Assembly: GCF_004571065.1 (NCBI RefSeq)
Contig: NZ_SPQN01000005.1
Location: 46,968-110,967, forward strand
Reading direction: 5' to 3'
DNA from: Geodermatophilus sp. DF01-2
GTDB taxonomy: Bacteria > Actinomycetota > Actinomycetes > Mycobacteriales > Geodermatophilaceae
Length of the DNA: 64,000 nt
The notes beneath the pieces were generated by a model. It saw nothing but the letters and a program-made list of their open reading frames with translations, was not told the origin of the DNA and searched no databases. The position numbers were made by a program, and so were the translations under genes. Below, in pieces: positions 9,460 to 19,128 of the stretch; the first letter of the stretch is position 1; every line of letters begins with the position of its first letter.

Positions 9460-10144
9460 CCACGATCTCGCCGATGCCGACCACGAGCACCCACACCCGC
9501 ACACCGATCCCGCCGGCACCCTGCCGCGCACCCCCGGCCGGGCGCTGCGGATCGGCATCGGCGGCCCGGTCGGATCGGGCAAGACCGCGCTCGTCGCCGC
9601 GCTGTGCCGCGCCCTCGGCAGCGAGGTGGACCTGGCCGTGGTAACCAACGACATCTACACCACCGAGGACGCCGACTTCCTGCTCCGCAACGGCGTCCTG
9701 CCCGAGCAGCGCGTCCGCGCCGTCGAGACCGGCTGCTGCCCGCACACCGCCATCCGCGACGACATCTCGGCCAACCTGGAGGCGCTGGAGGATCTCGAAG
9801 AGAGCCTGCCGGGGGTGGAGCTGCTGCTGGTGGAGAGCGGCGGGGACAACCTCACGGCGACGTTCAGCCGCGGCCTGGTCCACCACCAGATCTACGTGAT
9901 CGACGTCGCCGGTGGCGACAAGGTGCCGCGCAAGGGCGGTCCGGGCGTGACCCGAGCTGATCTCCTGGTCATCAACAAGACCGACCTGGCCGACCGCGTC
10001 GGTGCCGACCTGTCGGTGATGGACCGCGACGCCCGGGCCCAGCGCGGCGAGCTGCCGACGATCTTCCTGTCCCTGACCGAGGACCCCACCGCCGCTCCGG
10101 TGGCCGCCTGGGTGCGGGCCTGCCTCGCCAGCAGCCGGGAGTGA
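9449..10144 (+). CDS. ureG: Urease accessory GTPase UreG with His-rich N-terminus
   Basis: SIMIBI-class GTPase that drives nickel insertion. It shows the P-loop [24 protein letters not shown], the metal-binding [16 protein letters not shown] and the guanine-specificity NKTDLA. I place the start at TTG 9449, nine bases after GGGAGG, giving 231 residues and an N-terminus rich in His and Asp ([17 protein letters not shown]). Such a tail may hold nickel and partly substitute for the missing UreE. Earlier in-frame starts would lie deep inside ureF and lack a comparable ribosome binding site. Confidence 0.93.
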   Translation: MLPDHDLADADHEHPHPHTDPAGTLPRTPGRALRIGIGGPVGSGKTALVAALCRALGSEVDLAVVTNDIYTTEDADFLLRNGVLPEQRVRAVETGCCPHTAIRDDISANLEALEDLEESLPGVELLLVESGGDNLTATFSRGLVHHQIYVIDVAGGDKVPRKGGPGVTRADLLVINKTDLADRVGADLSVMDRDARAQRGELPTIFLSLTEDPTAAPVAAWVRACLASSRE

Positions 10145-10926
10145 TGCGCGCCAGAGCCGAACTGGCCACGGACTACATCCAGCGGACCGATGGCAGAGGC
10201 CGAAGTCGCATCACCACGCTGCGCTCGGAATCGCCCTTGATGCTGCGGCCCACCTTTCCCAAGGGGCCCGAGCCGTGGACTGACGGAGCCGCGAATGTCG
10301 CCCGGGTCTGCCTGGCCGCTGGCGCAGCCGGCCCGGTCGGCGGGGACGAGCTGGTCCTGCGCGTCGACGTCGGGCGGGACAGCACCCTGGTACTGCGCGA
10401 CGTGTCCGCGACCCTGCTGCTCCCCGGCCCGGGCGGCGAGCAGTCGAGCACCCGGGTCACCGTCCACGTCTGCTCCGGAGCCACCCTCGTCTGGATTCCG
10501 GAGCCGGTGATCGCCGCGCACGGCTGTCGCCACCGCAGCGACATCCGGGTCGACCTCGACCCCGGCGCTCGTCTGCTGCTCAGGGAGGAGCTGCTGCTGG
10601 GCCGGCACCGCGAGTCGCCCGGAACCGTGTACCAACACCTGCGGGTCCGGCTCGACGGCCGGCCGCTGCTCAACCAGCAGCTGAGCGTCGGACCCGGCGC
10701 CCCCGGCTGGGGCAGCCCCGCGGTGACCGGCGGACGACGGGCACTGGGAACGCTCCTCGTCGTCGACCCCCGCTGGTCCGATGACCCGCCACCCGCCGCT
10801 GCGCTCGACGGCGACAGCGCCGTCCTCCCGCTCAACGGGCCGGCGGCGCTCGTGAGCGCGGTCGCCACCGACAACCTCTCGCTGCGCCGCAGCCTGGACG
10901 TCGGACTCGATCGCCTCACGGGATGA
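10144..10926 (+). CDS. ureD: Urease accessory protein UreD/UreH
   Basis: A 260-residue UreD-family scaffold that binds apo-urease and recruits UreF-UreG. Recognisable parts: LRSESPLMLRPT, VCLAAGAAGPVGGDEL (the usual AGGL..GD element is modified), IPEPVIAAHGCRHRS and RLLLREELLLGRH. ATG at 10144 overlaps the ureG stop (TGATG); GTG at 10141 is an alternative. It ends the operon. No ureE is present, which is normal for this actinobacterial gene order. Confidence 0.88.
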   Translation: MRARAELATDYIQRTDGRGRSRITTLRSESPLMLRPTFPKGPEPWTDGAANVARVCLAAGAAGPVGGDELVLRVDVGRDSTLVLRDVSATLLLPGPGGEQSSTRVTVHVCSGATLVWIPEPVIAAHGCRHRSDIRVDLDPGARLLLREELLLGRHRESPGTVYQHLRVRLDGRPLLNQQLSVGPGAPGWGSPAVTGGRRALGTLLVVDPRWSDDPPPAAALDGDSAVLPLNGPAALVSAVATDNLSLRRSLDVGLDRLTG

Positions 10927-11213
10927 GGGGTGGCAGGGGCAGCGCCGACGGCCGCAGTTCCCTGCACTGCTCTCACTGCGCGGACCTGCGGAGAGCGACG
11001 GCGTAGCGGTGCTGCCGCCGACTTCGCGGCGGCGTGCACGGCGGGCTCGGCCGCACCGCCATGCCGGGTAACGCGCCGAACAGTCGCAGCCAACGTCGAC
11101 CCCCGTCATGCCGGTCAGCCGCAGATCCGACAGCGTGCCGAGGCTGAAGGCGAGAGCGGCGTGCTTGGAAGCTGGGGATACCGCGTCGAGCGGTTTCCCC
11201 GATGGGAAGCTGC

Positions 11214-11906
11214 TCAGCCTTCCATGGTGGATCGGCGGCGTGAGTGCAGCCGGTAGCCCATTCCACGCAGCGTCTCGATCCGGGTGTCACCGAGCTTCCG
11301 GCGCAGGTAGCGCACGTAGACCTCGACGACGTTGGAGCCGGGGTCGAAGTCCAGTCCCCAGACATGGCTGAGCAGCTGTTCGCGGGTCAGAACTTGGTCG
11401 ACATGGCGGAAGAACACCTCGGCGAGGGCGAACTCGCGGGCGGTCAGCGCTACCTCTGCGGTCCCGCCGTCGACCAGGATCCTGCGGGTGCGCAGGTCGA
11501 GGGTCATGTCACCGGCGCGCAGCATCGTGGGTTCCGGTGCCCGTCCCGGACCCCTGAGCCGGAGCCGGACGCGGGCGAGCAGCTCGTCGAAGCCGAAGGG
11601 CTTGCGGATGTAGTCGTCGGCGCCGCTTTCCAGGCCGGTGACGGTGTCGGCGACGCTGTCGCGGGCGGTCAGCACGACCACGGGCAGGTCGATCTTCTCG
11701 GCGCGCAGCAATCGCAGCACGGTCAAACCGTCGGTGATCGGCAGCCCGAGGTCGAGCACCATCAGGTCGAATGCGCCGGTGCGGGCGTACTGGTAGGCCG
11801 ACTCCCCGTCCGCGACCACGGTGACGACGAACCCGTTGCTGCGCAAGCCGTTCTCGAGGAACGAGGCGATGCGCGGTTCGTCCTCGGCGACCAGGATGCG
11901 GCTCAC
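11214..11906 (-). CDS. OmpR-family response regulator
   Basis: A 230-residue response regulator. The receiver domain (1-115) has the acidic pocket AEDE, phospho-acceptor D52 in MVLDLGLP, the switch VLTARDS and the conserved K of RKPFGFDELLAR. A winged-helix DNA-binding domain follows (about 130-225) with TAREFALAEVFFRH and VEVYVRYLRRKLGD. It overlaps the upstream kinase by four bases, so the two form one system. No target operator was identified. The 290 bases between it and ureD contain nothing I can name. Confidence 0.93.
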   Translation of the reverse strand: MSRILVAEDEPRIASFLENGLRSNGFVVTVVADGESAYQYARTGAFDLMVLDLGLPITDGLTVLRLLRAEKIDLPVVVLTARDSVADTVTGLESGADDYIRKPFGFDELLARVRLRLRGPGRAPEPTMLRAGDMTLDLRTRRILVDGGTAEVALTAREFALAEVFFRHVDQVLTREQLLSHVWGLDFDPGSNVVEVYVRYLRRKLGDTRIETLRGMGYRLHSRRRSTMEG

Positions 11907-13390
11907 CGGCGCGCCTCGGATCGGCCGGTGGCCGCGGTTGCCGTGTCGTGGTGGTGGCCGTCGGCCGGCACCAGCGGCAGGTCGAGGATGAACGTCGAGC
12001 CCTTCCCCGGTGTGCTGTCCAGCAGTACCCGACCGCCGTGGGCGTGGGCTATCGAGGCAACGATGGCCAGGCCGAGGCCGGCCCCATCACCCCGGCGGCC
12101 GCGGTCACCGCGGTGTCCGGTGCGGGCGAAGCGGTCGAAGATGCGGGCGCAGTCCTCGGGGGCGATGCCGGTGCCGGTGTCGCTGACGCCGAGCCGGAGC
12201 CGGCCGTCGACCACCGTGGTGCCGATCGAGATCGCGTCCTCGGGCCGGGTGTGGCGTACCGCGTTGGCGGCCAGCTGCATCAATGCCTGGGTCAGCCGTT
12301 GGCCGTCGGCGAGCACTGTCTGCTCGGCCGCGTCGGACACCGTCCACTGCCGGTCGCCCAGCGCGCTGGCCTTGGCCAGGACCTCCATCACCAGGTCGGT
12401 GACGTCGACCTCGGAGAGGTCCAGGAAGTCGGGGCGTTCGGCCTTGGCCAGCAGCATCAGGTCGTCGACCAGACGGTTCATCCGGTGCAGCTCGTCGAGC
12501 ACGAGGGCGAGGGTCCGCGAGCGTTCCGCTGGTTTGTCGCTGATCAGCTCGAGGTGGCCGCGGATCACGGTGATCGGCGTGCGCAGCTCGTGGCTGGCAT
12601 CGTCCAGGAGTTGGCGCTGGCCGGCGAAGGCGCTCTGCAGACGGTCGAGCATCTCGTTGAAGGTGTGCGCCAGGGCGGCGACGTCGTCGGTGCCGGTCAC
12701 GACGATCCGCTGGTCGAGGTCGGACTCGCGGATCGTTTCGGCGGTCCGGCGTAGTGTCCGGATCGGGGCCAGGACCCGGCCGGCGACCTGCCAGCTCGCC
12801 AGGCCCGCCAGGGTCAATGCCACGAAGCTGACCACCGCCAGCACCCGGACCGTCGAAGCCACCCGCTCCTCGACCGGCGCGGCGAACTCGACCACCACCA
12901 GGGCGCCGGTGTCCGGGGCACCCTCCAGGCGCACCGGGAAGACGGCGTACCGGGCCGGGCCGGCAGCGCTGGCCACCGTTCCGGACTCCGGCTGGCTCAG
13001 ACCGGCGATGCGGGACACGAATCGGGGGTCGGTGTCCAGCCGGGCCGGCGGCTCGGCGCGGGCGCGGTGTGCGGGACGGCCGTCGACCAGGCTGAACAGC
13101 GTCTCGTCGGCGTCGGGAACGGCCTCCGCGAGGTAGCCGGCAAGCAGGTTCCGAACCTCGCGGTAAGGCTCGCCGGTGGCCGGGTCCACGGCTCGTTCCG
13201 CGTAGTCGCGCAGCTTGTCGCCTTCGTGAACCAGTTCCTGGTCCAGTTCGGCCTCGGCCCGCTCGGTCAGCACGCGAGCGGCGATGACCAGTTCCGCGCT
13301 CAGGGCCAGCGCCACCAGCAGCATCATCCAGCCGATGATCCGACTGCGCGCGCTCGGACCTGCGGCGCGCGGCGCGGTGTGGTCGGACAC
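11903..13390 (-). CDS. Membrane sensor histidine kinase
   Basis: A 495-residue HK with TM1 about 18-40, an extracytoplasmic sensor (about 41-180), TM2 about 181-203, HAMP 204-256 and HisKA with H267 in DDASHELRTPI. The ATPase domain has the N-box ALMQLAANAVRHT, G1 SDTGTGIAP and G2 GAGLGLAIV. It partners the overlapping response regulator. Six bases upstream ends the Asp-rich secreted protein, which may influence the sensor. The signal is unknown. Confidence 0.93.
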   Translation of the reverse strand: MSDHTAPRAAGPSARSRIIGWMMLLVALALSAELVIAARVLTERAEAELDQELVHEGDKLRDYAERAVDPATGEPYREVRNLLAGYLAEAVPDADETLFSLVDGRPAHRARAEPPARLDTDPRFVSRIAGLSQPESGTVASAAGPARYAVFPVRLEGAPDTGALVVVEFAAPVEERVASTVRVLAVVSFVALTLAGLASWQVAGRVLAPIRTLRRTAETIRESDLDQRIVVTGTDDVAALAHTFNEMLDRLQSAFAGQRQLLDDASHELRTPITVIRGHLELISDKPAERSRTLALVLDELHRMNRLVDDLMLLAKAERPDFLDLSEVDVTDLVMEVLAKASALGDRQWTVSDAAEQTVLADGQRLTQALMQLAANAVRHTRPEDAISIGTTVVDGRLRLGVSDTGTGIAPEDCARIFDRFARTGHRGDRGRRGDGAGLGLAIVASIAHAHGGRVLLDSTPGKGSTFILDLPLVPADGHHHDTATAATGRSEARR

Positions 13391-13396
13391 GTCGAT

Positions 13397-13852
13397 TCAG
13401 CTGTCGGTGTCGTCGTCAGCACCGTCGTCGTCAGGGTCGGTGCCGTCGTCGGTGCTTCCGTCGTCGATGTCGACGCCACTGCCGGCGCCCCCGTCGTCGA
13501 TGCCGTCGTCGTCATCGTCGTCGTCCCCGGCTGTCGGCGCGGGTCCGCCGGTCACCCTGGCGGCTCCCGGCGGTGCTGAGGGCGGGATGGGAGGCGCGGT
13601 GGTCGGAGCCGTGGCGGTGGTCCCAGGCGGAGGCGGTGCGGGATCGACCGCTCCCGGGTCGTCCGGCTGGGTCGATGGGCCGATCGGGGGAGCGACCGCG
13701 GATGTGCTCGGCCGGTCTCCGGCGGGACCGACCACGACCACGCCGCCCAGATCTGCCGGTGGGTGGTCGAGCACCGCTCCACCGAGCGCCCACGCGGCAG
13801 CCAAGAGCAGCAGCGTCGCCCCCAGGAGCGCAGCCGTTCGGCGACGAGTCAT
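13397..13852 (-). CDS. Secreted or anchored Pro-rich, Asp-rich protein in a two-component operon
   Basis: A 151-residue protein with an N-terminal hydrophobic segment (about 8-28) usable as signal peptide or anchor. A Pro/Thr/Ala-rich region follows (about 50-105), then a C-terminal tail of Asp/Gly runs beginning DDDDDDDGIDDGG. There is no lipobox cysteine. The tail would carry a strong negative charge and could bind divalent cations such as Ca2+. It lies first in an operon with the kinase and regulator, so it may be an envelope-side accessory of the sensor. No family is recognised. The GTC/GTCGTC-rich DNA at 13,400-13,530 is simply its Asp codons. Confidence 0.7.
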   Translation of the reverse strand: MTRRRTAALLGATLLLLAAAWALGGAVLDHPPADLGGVVVVGPAGDRPSTSAVAPPIGPSTQPDDPGAVDPAPPPPGTTATAPTTAPPIPPSAPPGAARVTGGPAPTAGDDDDDDDGIDDGGAGSGVDIDDGSTDDGTDPDDDGADDDTDS

Positions 13853-14022
13853 GCCGCCAAGCCTCCTCCACAGAGCTTGCGGCCCGATAAGCCGGAGATG
13901 AGACGACTCTCAGCTCCAGGGTGCCGCTGGCACCCGTCCCGGGCGATCGACATGAGAAATCTGTAAAGCAGCGCCAAGGCAGGTCTTATCCGGGTCGCGC
14001 AGCGTCGTAGACGACGAATCCG

Positions 14023-15141
14023 GTGACGACCGCAGGAGCGCGTGCACACATGGTGGCCCGTTCGCAACGCCAGCCCCGGCCCGACCTCCGACAGCTGGTG
14101 ACCACGTCCGGTCAGTCGGGCGGGGAAGTGACCTCGCGGATCGAGTTCGACGGGGCACCCACCGTTGAGGCCATGCAGTGGGCGCGCGGCGTCCTAGCCG
14201 AGGCTGTCCCGGCCCTGGTCGGGAAGACCGCTGGGGTTCGTGTGCTGCGCGGCGGACCGAAGCGGTTGGCCGTGCTCGACATGAGGGCCGGCCCCGGGCT
14301 GGTGCTCAAGCAGTACTCCGATGACCGGGGCGCGTGGACCCGGCGCTGGCTGCAGCGCCTGGCCGAGGCGGGTTTCGCCCCGCCGGGCCGGTTCGCGGTC
14401 ACGCCGGCGCCCGGATGGTCCGGCACGCACCGCACGCTGGTCACCGAGGTGGCGCCCGGAGCCGCCTGGACGGACTGGCTGCTCGCTCCGGCAGCGGACC
14501 GGGACGTCGCCGCGGTCGCCGCCGCCGACTGGCTGACCGCGCTGCAGGCGCTGCCGGTCGCGCTGCCCGACCGCACCGGCTACCGCGCGGGCGAGGAGTT
14601 GCGCCGCGAGAGCGGCCGGCTCGCCGATCGGTACCCCGACTCCGCCGATCGACTCCTCCGGGTCGCCGACGCCGCCCACGGCCGGCTGTACGGCGATCCG
14701 AGCTCGCCTGGTACCGGACTGGTGGCCTCCCACGGTGACCTGCACCCGGAAAACCTCCACCTGGCGGCCGGTGGTCCGTTGACGGTCACCGCCATCGACC
14801 TCGACACAGCCGGGCTGCGCCGGCCGGCCTACGACGCCGGATACGCCCTGGGCCAGCTGCTGGTCGTCTCGTGGATGCGCACCGGCTCCTTCCAGCCCGG
14901 AGCGGCCGCGGGCCTGGCGTTCTGGCGACGCTGGACGGCCTGTGGCGGCACCGACGCCGAGGCGGTCCCGGCGGAGGTCGCCCGTGCGCTGGTGCAGAGC
15001 CTGCACTTCGAGCTGATCACCTACCGCACGGGCCGCGCCGACCTGCTCGACCGCTGGCTGGGCGTCGCCATCGCGGTGCTCGCCGGCGGCGTCCCCGCCA
15101 CCTTCTCCGCCCTCACCACCGGACAGGAGCCCACGTCGTGA
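14023..15141 (+). CDS. Aminoglycoside-phosphotransferase-like (APH fold) kinase
   Basis: A protein kinase-like small-molecule kinase of up to 372 residues. It has the Brenner motif SHGDLHPENLHL with catalytic Asp and metal-binding Asn, then AIDLDTAGLRRPAYDAGYAL supplying the DFG-equivalent Asp. A nucleotide-contact Lys is likely in GLVLKQYSD. The start is uncertain: GTG 14023 or ATG 14050, the latter with AGGAG upstream but long spacing. The stop overlaps the GH57-like gene start (GTGA). This family acts on sugars, choline or antibiotics. The neighbours suggest a sugar substrate, so resistance need not be assumed. Confidence 0.8.
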   Translation: MTTAGARAHMVARSQRQPRPDLRQLVTTSGQSGGEVTSRIEFDGAPTVEAMQWARGVLAEAVPALVGKTAGVRVLRGGPKRLAVLDMRAGPGLVLKQYSDDRGAWTRRWLQRLAEAGFAPPGRFAVTPAPGWSGTHRTLVTEVAPGAAWTDWLLAPAADRDVAAVAAADWLTALQALPVALPDRTGYRAGEELRRESGRLADRYPDSADRLLRVADAAHGRLYGDPSSPGTGLVASHGDLHPENLHLAAGGPLTVTAIDLDTAGLRRPAYDAGYALGQLLVVSWMRTGSFQPGAAAGLAFWRRWTACGGTDAEAVPAEVARALVQSLHFELITYRTGRADLLDRWLGVAIAVLAGGVPATFSALTTGQEPTS

Positions 15142-17192
15142 CGGCCGCCCCGATCGCCTTCGTGCATCACGCCAACCAGTTCGTGATCACCGACGGGTAC
15201 CCAGACCGCGACGGGATCAGCACCACCGCGTCCGGTTACGACGCGGTCCTGTCCTTGCACGTCGACCACGGCATCCCGGCGGCGCTGCACATCTCCGGCC
15301 CGGTGCTGGAGGCCATCGCCTGGCACCGGCCCGCCCTGTTGGCCCGGTTGCGCCAGCACCTGGCCAGCGGTCTGGTCACCCTGGTCGGCGGCACCTACGG
15401 GGAGAACGTGATGCCGCTGGCCTCGGCGCGGCACAACCGTCGGCAGCTGCGGGCGTTCCACGACCTGGCCGAGGACCTGCTCGGGGTGCCCCGGCGACGG
15501 CTGAAGACGGCGTGGGTGCCCGAGCGGGTGTGGGCCACCGGTGCATGCGCGCCGCCGCTGCGGGACGCCGACGCCACCGGCGTCCGCTACGAGCGGGTGC
15601 TGCTGGACGACCGGCTGGCACACCCCCTGAGCGACGGCCGCTACCCGGGCAGCACACGGGAGGCCTTCGATGCCGCCGGCCCCTACCGCTGGTTCAGCGA
15701 CGGCTTTCCCCCCACCATCCGCGGGCAGCTGCACTTGGGGTCGCTGGCGCCGTACCGGATCGCCGACGGCGACGGGCTGGTCGCCGTCCCGATCGCCTCC
15801 TCCCTGCGCTATCTGGTGCCGCCGCACGACCCGGACCACCTGCGGCTGCTCACCGAGCTCGCCGCGGACGCGCACCGGGCCCCCGAGGGATCGCTGCTGG
15901 TGTTCGCCGACGACCTCGAGCGAGTCGCCGGCGTCGCCGGGTGGGAGCAGGGGCTGGAACGGTACGCCCGGTTCCTGCGCTGGCTGGCCCGCAGCGAGGC
16001 GCTGCAGCCGGTCGCGCTCGACGACTGGTGCGACCGGGTCGTTCCCACGCCGGAGATCCCGGTGGAGGCCGGCGCCTACTACGAGCTGGCGCACCAGTAC
16101 GGCGCCGGGGAGGACTACGGCCGCTGGGGCGACGACCCGCGGTGGCGCCCTTCTGCCGAGCGCCTCGACCGGGTCGAGGCCGCGGTGGAACAGGCCGAAC
16201 AGGACGGCGCCGATCCCGGGCTGTGCGCGCTGGCCGAGCGGCTGGTGCTGTTGGGCCGCCACGAGACCGCCTGGCAGGACCCCGACGTCGGCGGCGGACG
16301 TGCCCCGGCCCCGTGGGTGCTGACGACCGCCGCACACGCCGCCGACGCACTGCCCGTGCTCGCCGCCGCCCGGTGGGCCGCCGACCGGATCGCGCACGGC
16401 CTGCGGGTCCTGGTCACCGACGTGGACGGGGACGGCGAGGACGAGCTCGTCCTCAGCAGCCACCGGCTGTTCGCCGTGCTCTCGCCCCGGCACGGTGGAC
16501 GACTGAGCCTGCTGGTGCGCCGCGACACCGATCCCGACGGGACGTCGCGGGCGGTGGTCGTGGTCGGCAACCCGGCCGACCACTGGAACTTCCAGACCGA
16601 GTTGCACCAGCACATGCAGGCGCCGCCGAACCATCCCGGCGCGCTGGCCGTGCTCGGCACCGAGACCCACCGGCACGAGCTGGGCCGGGTCGAGGTCACC
16701 GCCCAGACTGCGGTCGTGGAACTGATCGACGTCGAGCCCGGCCCCGACCGGGGCCTGACCAAGCAGGTGCTCCTCACGGCAGACGGCACCGCGCTGGTGG
16801 CTTGCGTTCGACGCAGCGGTCTGCCGGGAGAACTGCGGACGACGGTCGCGCTGTCCCCGGACTACCCCGCCCTCCTGCGTACCGGCCGCAACGCCACGAG
16901 CCCCATCCACGGCCGGACGTGGTGGGGCGCTCGCACCGCGACGGTCGACGCGTGGGTCGCGCACGACCCGGCCGAACACACCGGCTCGCTGATCGGCACC
17001 AGCCCGACCACCGGACACGCCCTGGTCGGTGGGGTCGACGGCTGTGGCCGGCACCTGCACCTGGTCCTGGGTACCGGCCCGGTCGACGACGGCACCGGTC
17101 CGGCGCTCATCGCCGCCGTCGACGGCCACCTGCATCCAGGCACGCCGGCCGAGCCGACCGGCACGATGGCCGCGGCGTCCGGAGTGTGGTGA
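15138..17192 (+). CDS. Glycoside hydrolase family 57-like protein
   Basis: A 684-residue protein with the features of GH57 alpha-amylase/branching-type enzymes. It has an N-terminal motif FVHHANQF in place of HQP, GGTYGENVMPLAS, the likely nucleophile Glu in KTAWVPERVW, and the probable acid/base Asp in LLVFADDLERVAG. The C-terminal ~250 residues form beta-rich domains, including DVDGDGEDELVLSSHRLF, as in GH57/GH38 accessory folds. No signal peptide is visible, so it should be cytoplasmic. It is coupled to the APH kinase by a four-base overlap, with the ABC exporter next. Substrate is probably an alpha-glucan or other alpha-linked sugar; this is inference. Confidence 0.75.
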   Translation: MTAAPIAFVHHANQFVITDGYPDRDGISTTASGYDAVLSLHVDHGIPAALHISGPVLEAIAWHRPALLARLRQHLASGLVTLVGGTYGENVMPLASARHNRRQLRAFHDLAEDLLGVPRRRLKTAWVPERVWATGACAPPLRDADATGVRYERVLLDDRLAHPLSDGRYPGSTREAFDAAGPYRWFSDGFPPTIRGQLHLGSLAPYRIADGDGLVAVPIASSLRYLVPPHDPDHLRLLTELAADAHRAPEGSLLVFADDLERVAGVAGWEQGLERYARFLRWLARSEALQPVALDDWCDRVVPTPEIPVEAGAYYELAHQYGAGEDYGRWGDDPRWRPSAERLDRVEAAVEQAEQDGADPGLCALAERLVLLGRHETAWQDPDVGGGRAPAPWVLTTAAHAADALPVLAAARWAADRIAHGLRVLVTDVDGDGEDELVLSSHRLFAVLSPRHGGRLSLLVRRDTDPDGTSRAVVVVGNPADHWNFQTELHQHMQAPPNHPGALAVLGTETHRHELGRVEVTAQTAVVELIDVEPGPDRGLTKQVLLTADGTALVACVRRSGLPGELRTTVALSPDYPALLRTGRNATSPIHGRTWWGARTATVDAWVAHDPAEHTGSLIGTSPTTGHALVGGVDGCGRHLHLVLGTGPVDDGTGPALIAAVDGHLHPGTPAEPTGTMAAASGVW

Positions 17193-17254
17193 GGGCGGCC
17201 ATGGCCTGCGGCCCGAGAGGGTGTCGACGACGCCGCGGGATGAAGGGGTGACCC

Positions 17255-19027
17255 GTGCTTGAGCTCCTGCGCCGCTTCGGCTCCACCCTGCGCCCCTACC
17301 GAACTCCGATGGTGACCGGTGGCGTCATGGTGCTGGTGGTGGCGGCCATCGAGCTGGCGCTGCCGTGGCCTCTGAAGGTCGTGGTCGACGACGTGCTCCA
17401 GCAGCGCGCTCCCGACGGCCTGCTCGCCGCGTTGCTCGGCCCGCTCGCCGACTCACCGACAGCCGTGCTGGCCGCCTGCGCCCTGGCCCTGGTGGCGCTG
17501 GCCGCGCTGGTCGCGCTCGGCACCTATCTGTCGTCCAGGCTGCTGCAGGGAGTCGGGGAACGGATCATCGCCGACCTGCGCACCGACATCTTCGCGCACC
17601 TGCAGCGGCTGTCCCTGGCCTTCCACGACCGGCAGCGGGTCGGCGACCTCGCCAGCCGGCTGACCGGCGACGTGGCAGCCATCCAGGCGCTGCTGGTCGC
17701 CGCCTTCAGCACCCTGCTGCCCAACCTCGCCCTGCTCGTCGGCATCGTCGTCGTGGCGGTGTTCATCCAGCCGGTCTTCGCCGTCCTGCTGCTGTGTGTC
17801 GCTCCGGCCCTGTACGCCGTCGTCCGGCACTACCGCGGCGCCATCAAGCAGGCCTCCCGCGAGGCACGCACCCACGAGGGGCGCGTCTCCAGCCACGTCA
17901 CCGAAACCTTGTCGACGATCCGCCTGGTGCAGTCCTTCGCCGCCGAACGCCGCGGTCTGGAGCGGTTCCGCACCCACTCCCAGGCCCGGCTGGACGCCGG
18001 GCTGCGACAGGTCGACCTGCAGTCCCGCCTGCCGGCCGCCGTCGAGGTCATCGCCCAGGCCGGCCGCGCCGCCGTGCTGTTCGTCGGCGCCACCCTGGTG
18101 CTGCGCGGACAGCTCAGCCTGGGCGTCCTGCTCGTGCTGCTGGCGTACCTGCAGCAGGTGTACGCCCCGATGAAGGCCCTGGCCCGGCTGTCCTCGACGA
18201 TCAGCAAGGCCCAGGCCGCGGCGGAGCGCATCGACGACGTGCTGCACTCCACCGCGGTGATCTCCGAGCGCCCCGGCGCTGCGCCGGCTCCGCCGCTGCA
18301 CGGCGACATCGAACTCAGGCGGGTCTCCTTCGCCTACGAACCCGGAGGCCCGGTGCTGCACGACGTGTCCCTGCACGCCCGGCCCGGCCAGGTCGTGGCG
18401 CTGGCCGGACCGACCGGGGCCGGCAAATCCACCATCGCCAGCCTCGTCCCCCGCCTCTATGACGTCACCGCGGGGGAGGTGCTCCTCGACGGACAGGACG
18501 TCCGCGACCTCACGCTGCGCTCGGTCCGCAGCCAGATCGCCGTCGTCCCGCAGGACCCACTGATGATCTCCGGCACGGTCCTCGACAACATCGCCTACGG
18601 CGCCCCCCACGCCAGCCGCGACCAGCTGCTCGCCGCCGCACACGCCGCCTACGTCGACGAGTTCGCCGACCGCCTCCCGCACGGGTACGACACCCAGGTC
18701 GCCGAGGGCGGCGCATCACTGTCCGGCGGGCAGCGACAGCGCATCGCCATCGCCCGCGCCCTGGCAGCTGACACCCCAATCGTGGTGCTCGACGAACCCA
18801 CCAGCGGGCTGGACGCGATCAGCGAGTCCTACGTGATGCGTGGCCTGGCTCGGCTCACCGCCGGACGCACCGTCCTGGTCATCGCCCACCGCCTGACCAC
18901 CCTGCGCGACGCCGACCAGGTGTACGTCATCGAGCACGGATGCGTCGTCGACGCCGGCACGCACGCCGAACTCTCCGCCCGGGCAGGTCAGTACCGCGAC
19001 ATGACCGACATCCTCGTCGCACCGTGA
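17255..19027 (+). CDS. ABC exporter, fused permease-ATPase half-transporter
   Basis: A 590-residue half-transporter: six transmembrane helices in the first ~310 residues, then a nucleotide-binding domain with Walker A GPTGAGKST, Q-loop VVPQDPLM, signature LSGGQRQR, Walker B PIVVLDEPT and H-loop IAHRLTT. It should act as a homodimer. It follows the GH57-like gene after 62 bases in the same direction. The group may therefore phosphorylate, trim and export an oligosaccharide or glycoconjugate. That link is inference. Confidence 0.9.
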   Translation: MLELLRRFGSTLRPYRTPMVTGGVMVLVVAAIELALPWPLKVVVDDVLQQRAPDGLLAALLGPLADSPTAVLAACALALVALAALVALGTYLSSRLLQGVGERIIADLRTDIFAHLQRLSLAFHDRQRVGDLASRLTGDVAAIQALLVAAFSTLLPNLALLVGIVVVAVFIQPVFAVLLLCVAPALYAVVRHYRGAIKQASREARTHEGRVSSHVTETLSTIRLVQSFAAERRGLERFRTHSQARLDAGLRQVDLQSRLPAAVEVIAQAGRAAVLFVGATLVLRGQLSLGVLLVLLAYLQQVYAPMKALARLSSTISKAQAAAERIDDVLHSTAVISERPGAAPAPPLHGDIELRRVSFAYEPGGPVLHDVSLHARPGQVVALAGPTGAGKSTIASLVPRLYDVTAGEVLLDGQDVRDLTLRSVRSQIAVVPQDPLMISGTVLDNIAYGAPHASRDQLLAAAHAAYVDEFADRLPHGYDTQVAEGGASLSGGQRQRIAIARALAADTPIVVLDEPTSGLDAISESYVMRGLARLTAGRTVLVIAHRLTTLRDADQVYVIEHGCVVDAGTHAELSARAGQYRDMTDILVAP

Positions 19028-19128
19028 ACACCCTCGGGTTCTCCTCACGCTGCATCCTCGCCGGATGCGGTCGGGGCGGTCCCTCCGACCGGGGACGACC
19101 TGGGCAGCAGGCCCGTGTCCACCTCCGT

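Noticed and set aside
6929..9886. A 985-codon open frame antisense to ureB-ureG, with similar long antisense frames over ureC2 (20614-22398) and elsewhere
   Set aside because: Composition is Arg/Val/His/Gly-rich noise typical of antisense frames in GC-rich coding DNA, and the plus strand carries clear urease genes.
13400..13530. Dense GTCGTC/GTC repeats looking like a microsatellite
   Set aside because: Explained by minus-strand Asp codons in the Asp-rich C-terminal tail; no uniform repeat unit or flanking array structure.
14023..15141. An antibiotic-resistance aminoglycoside phosphotransferase
   Set aside because: The fold is right, but the gene is coupled to a GH57-like enzyme and an exporter, and the APH fold is used for many metabolic kinases.
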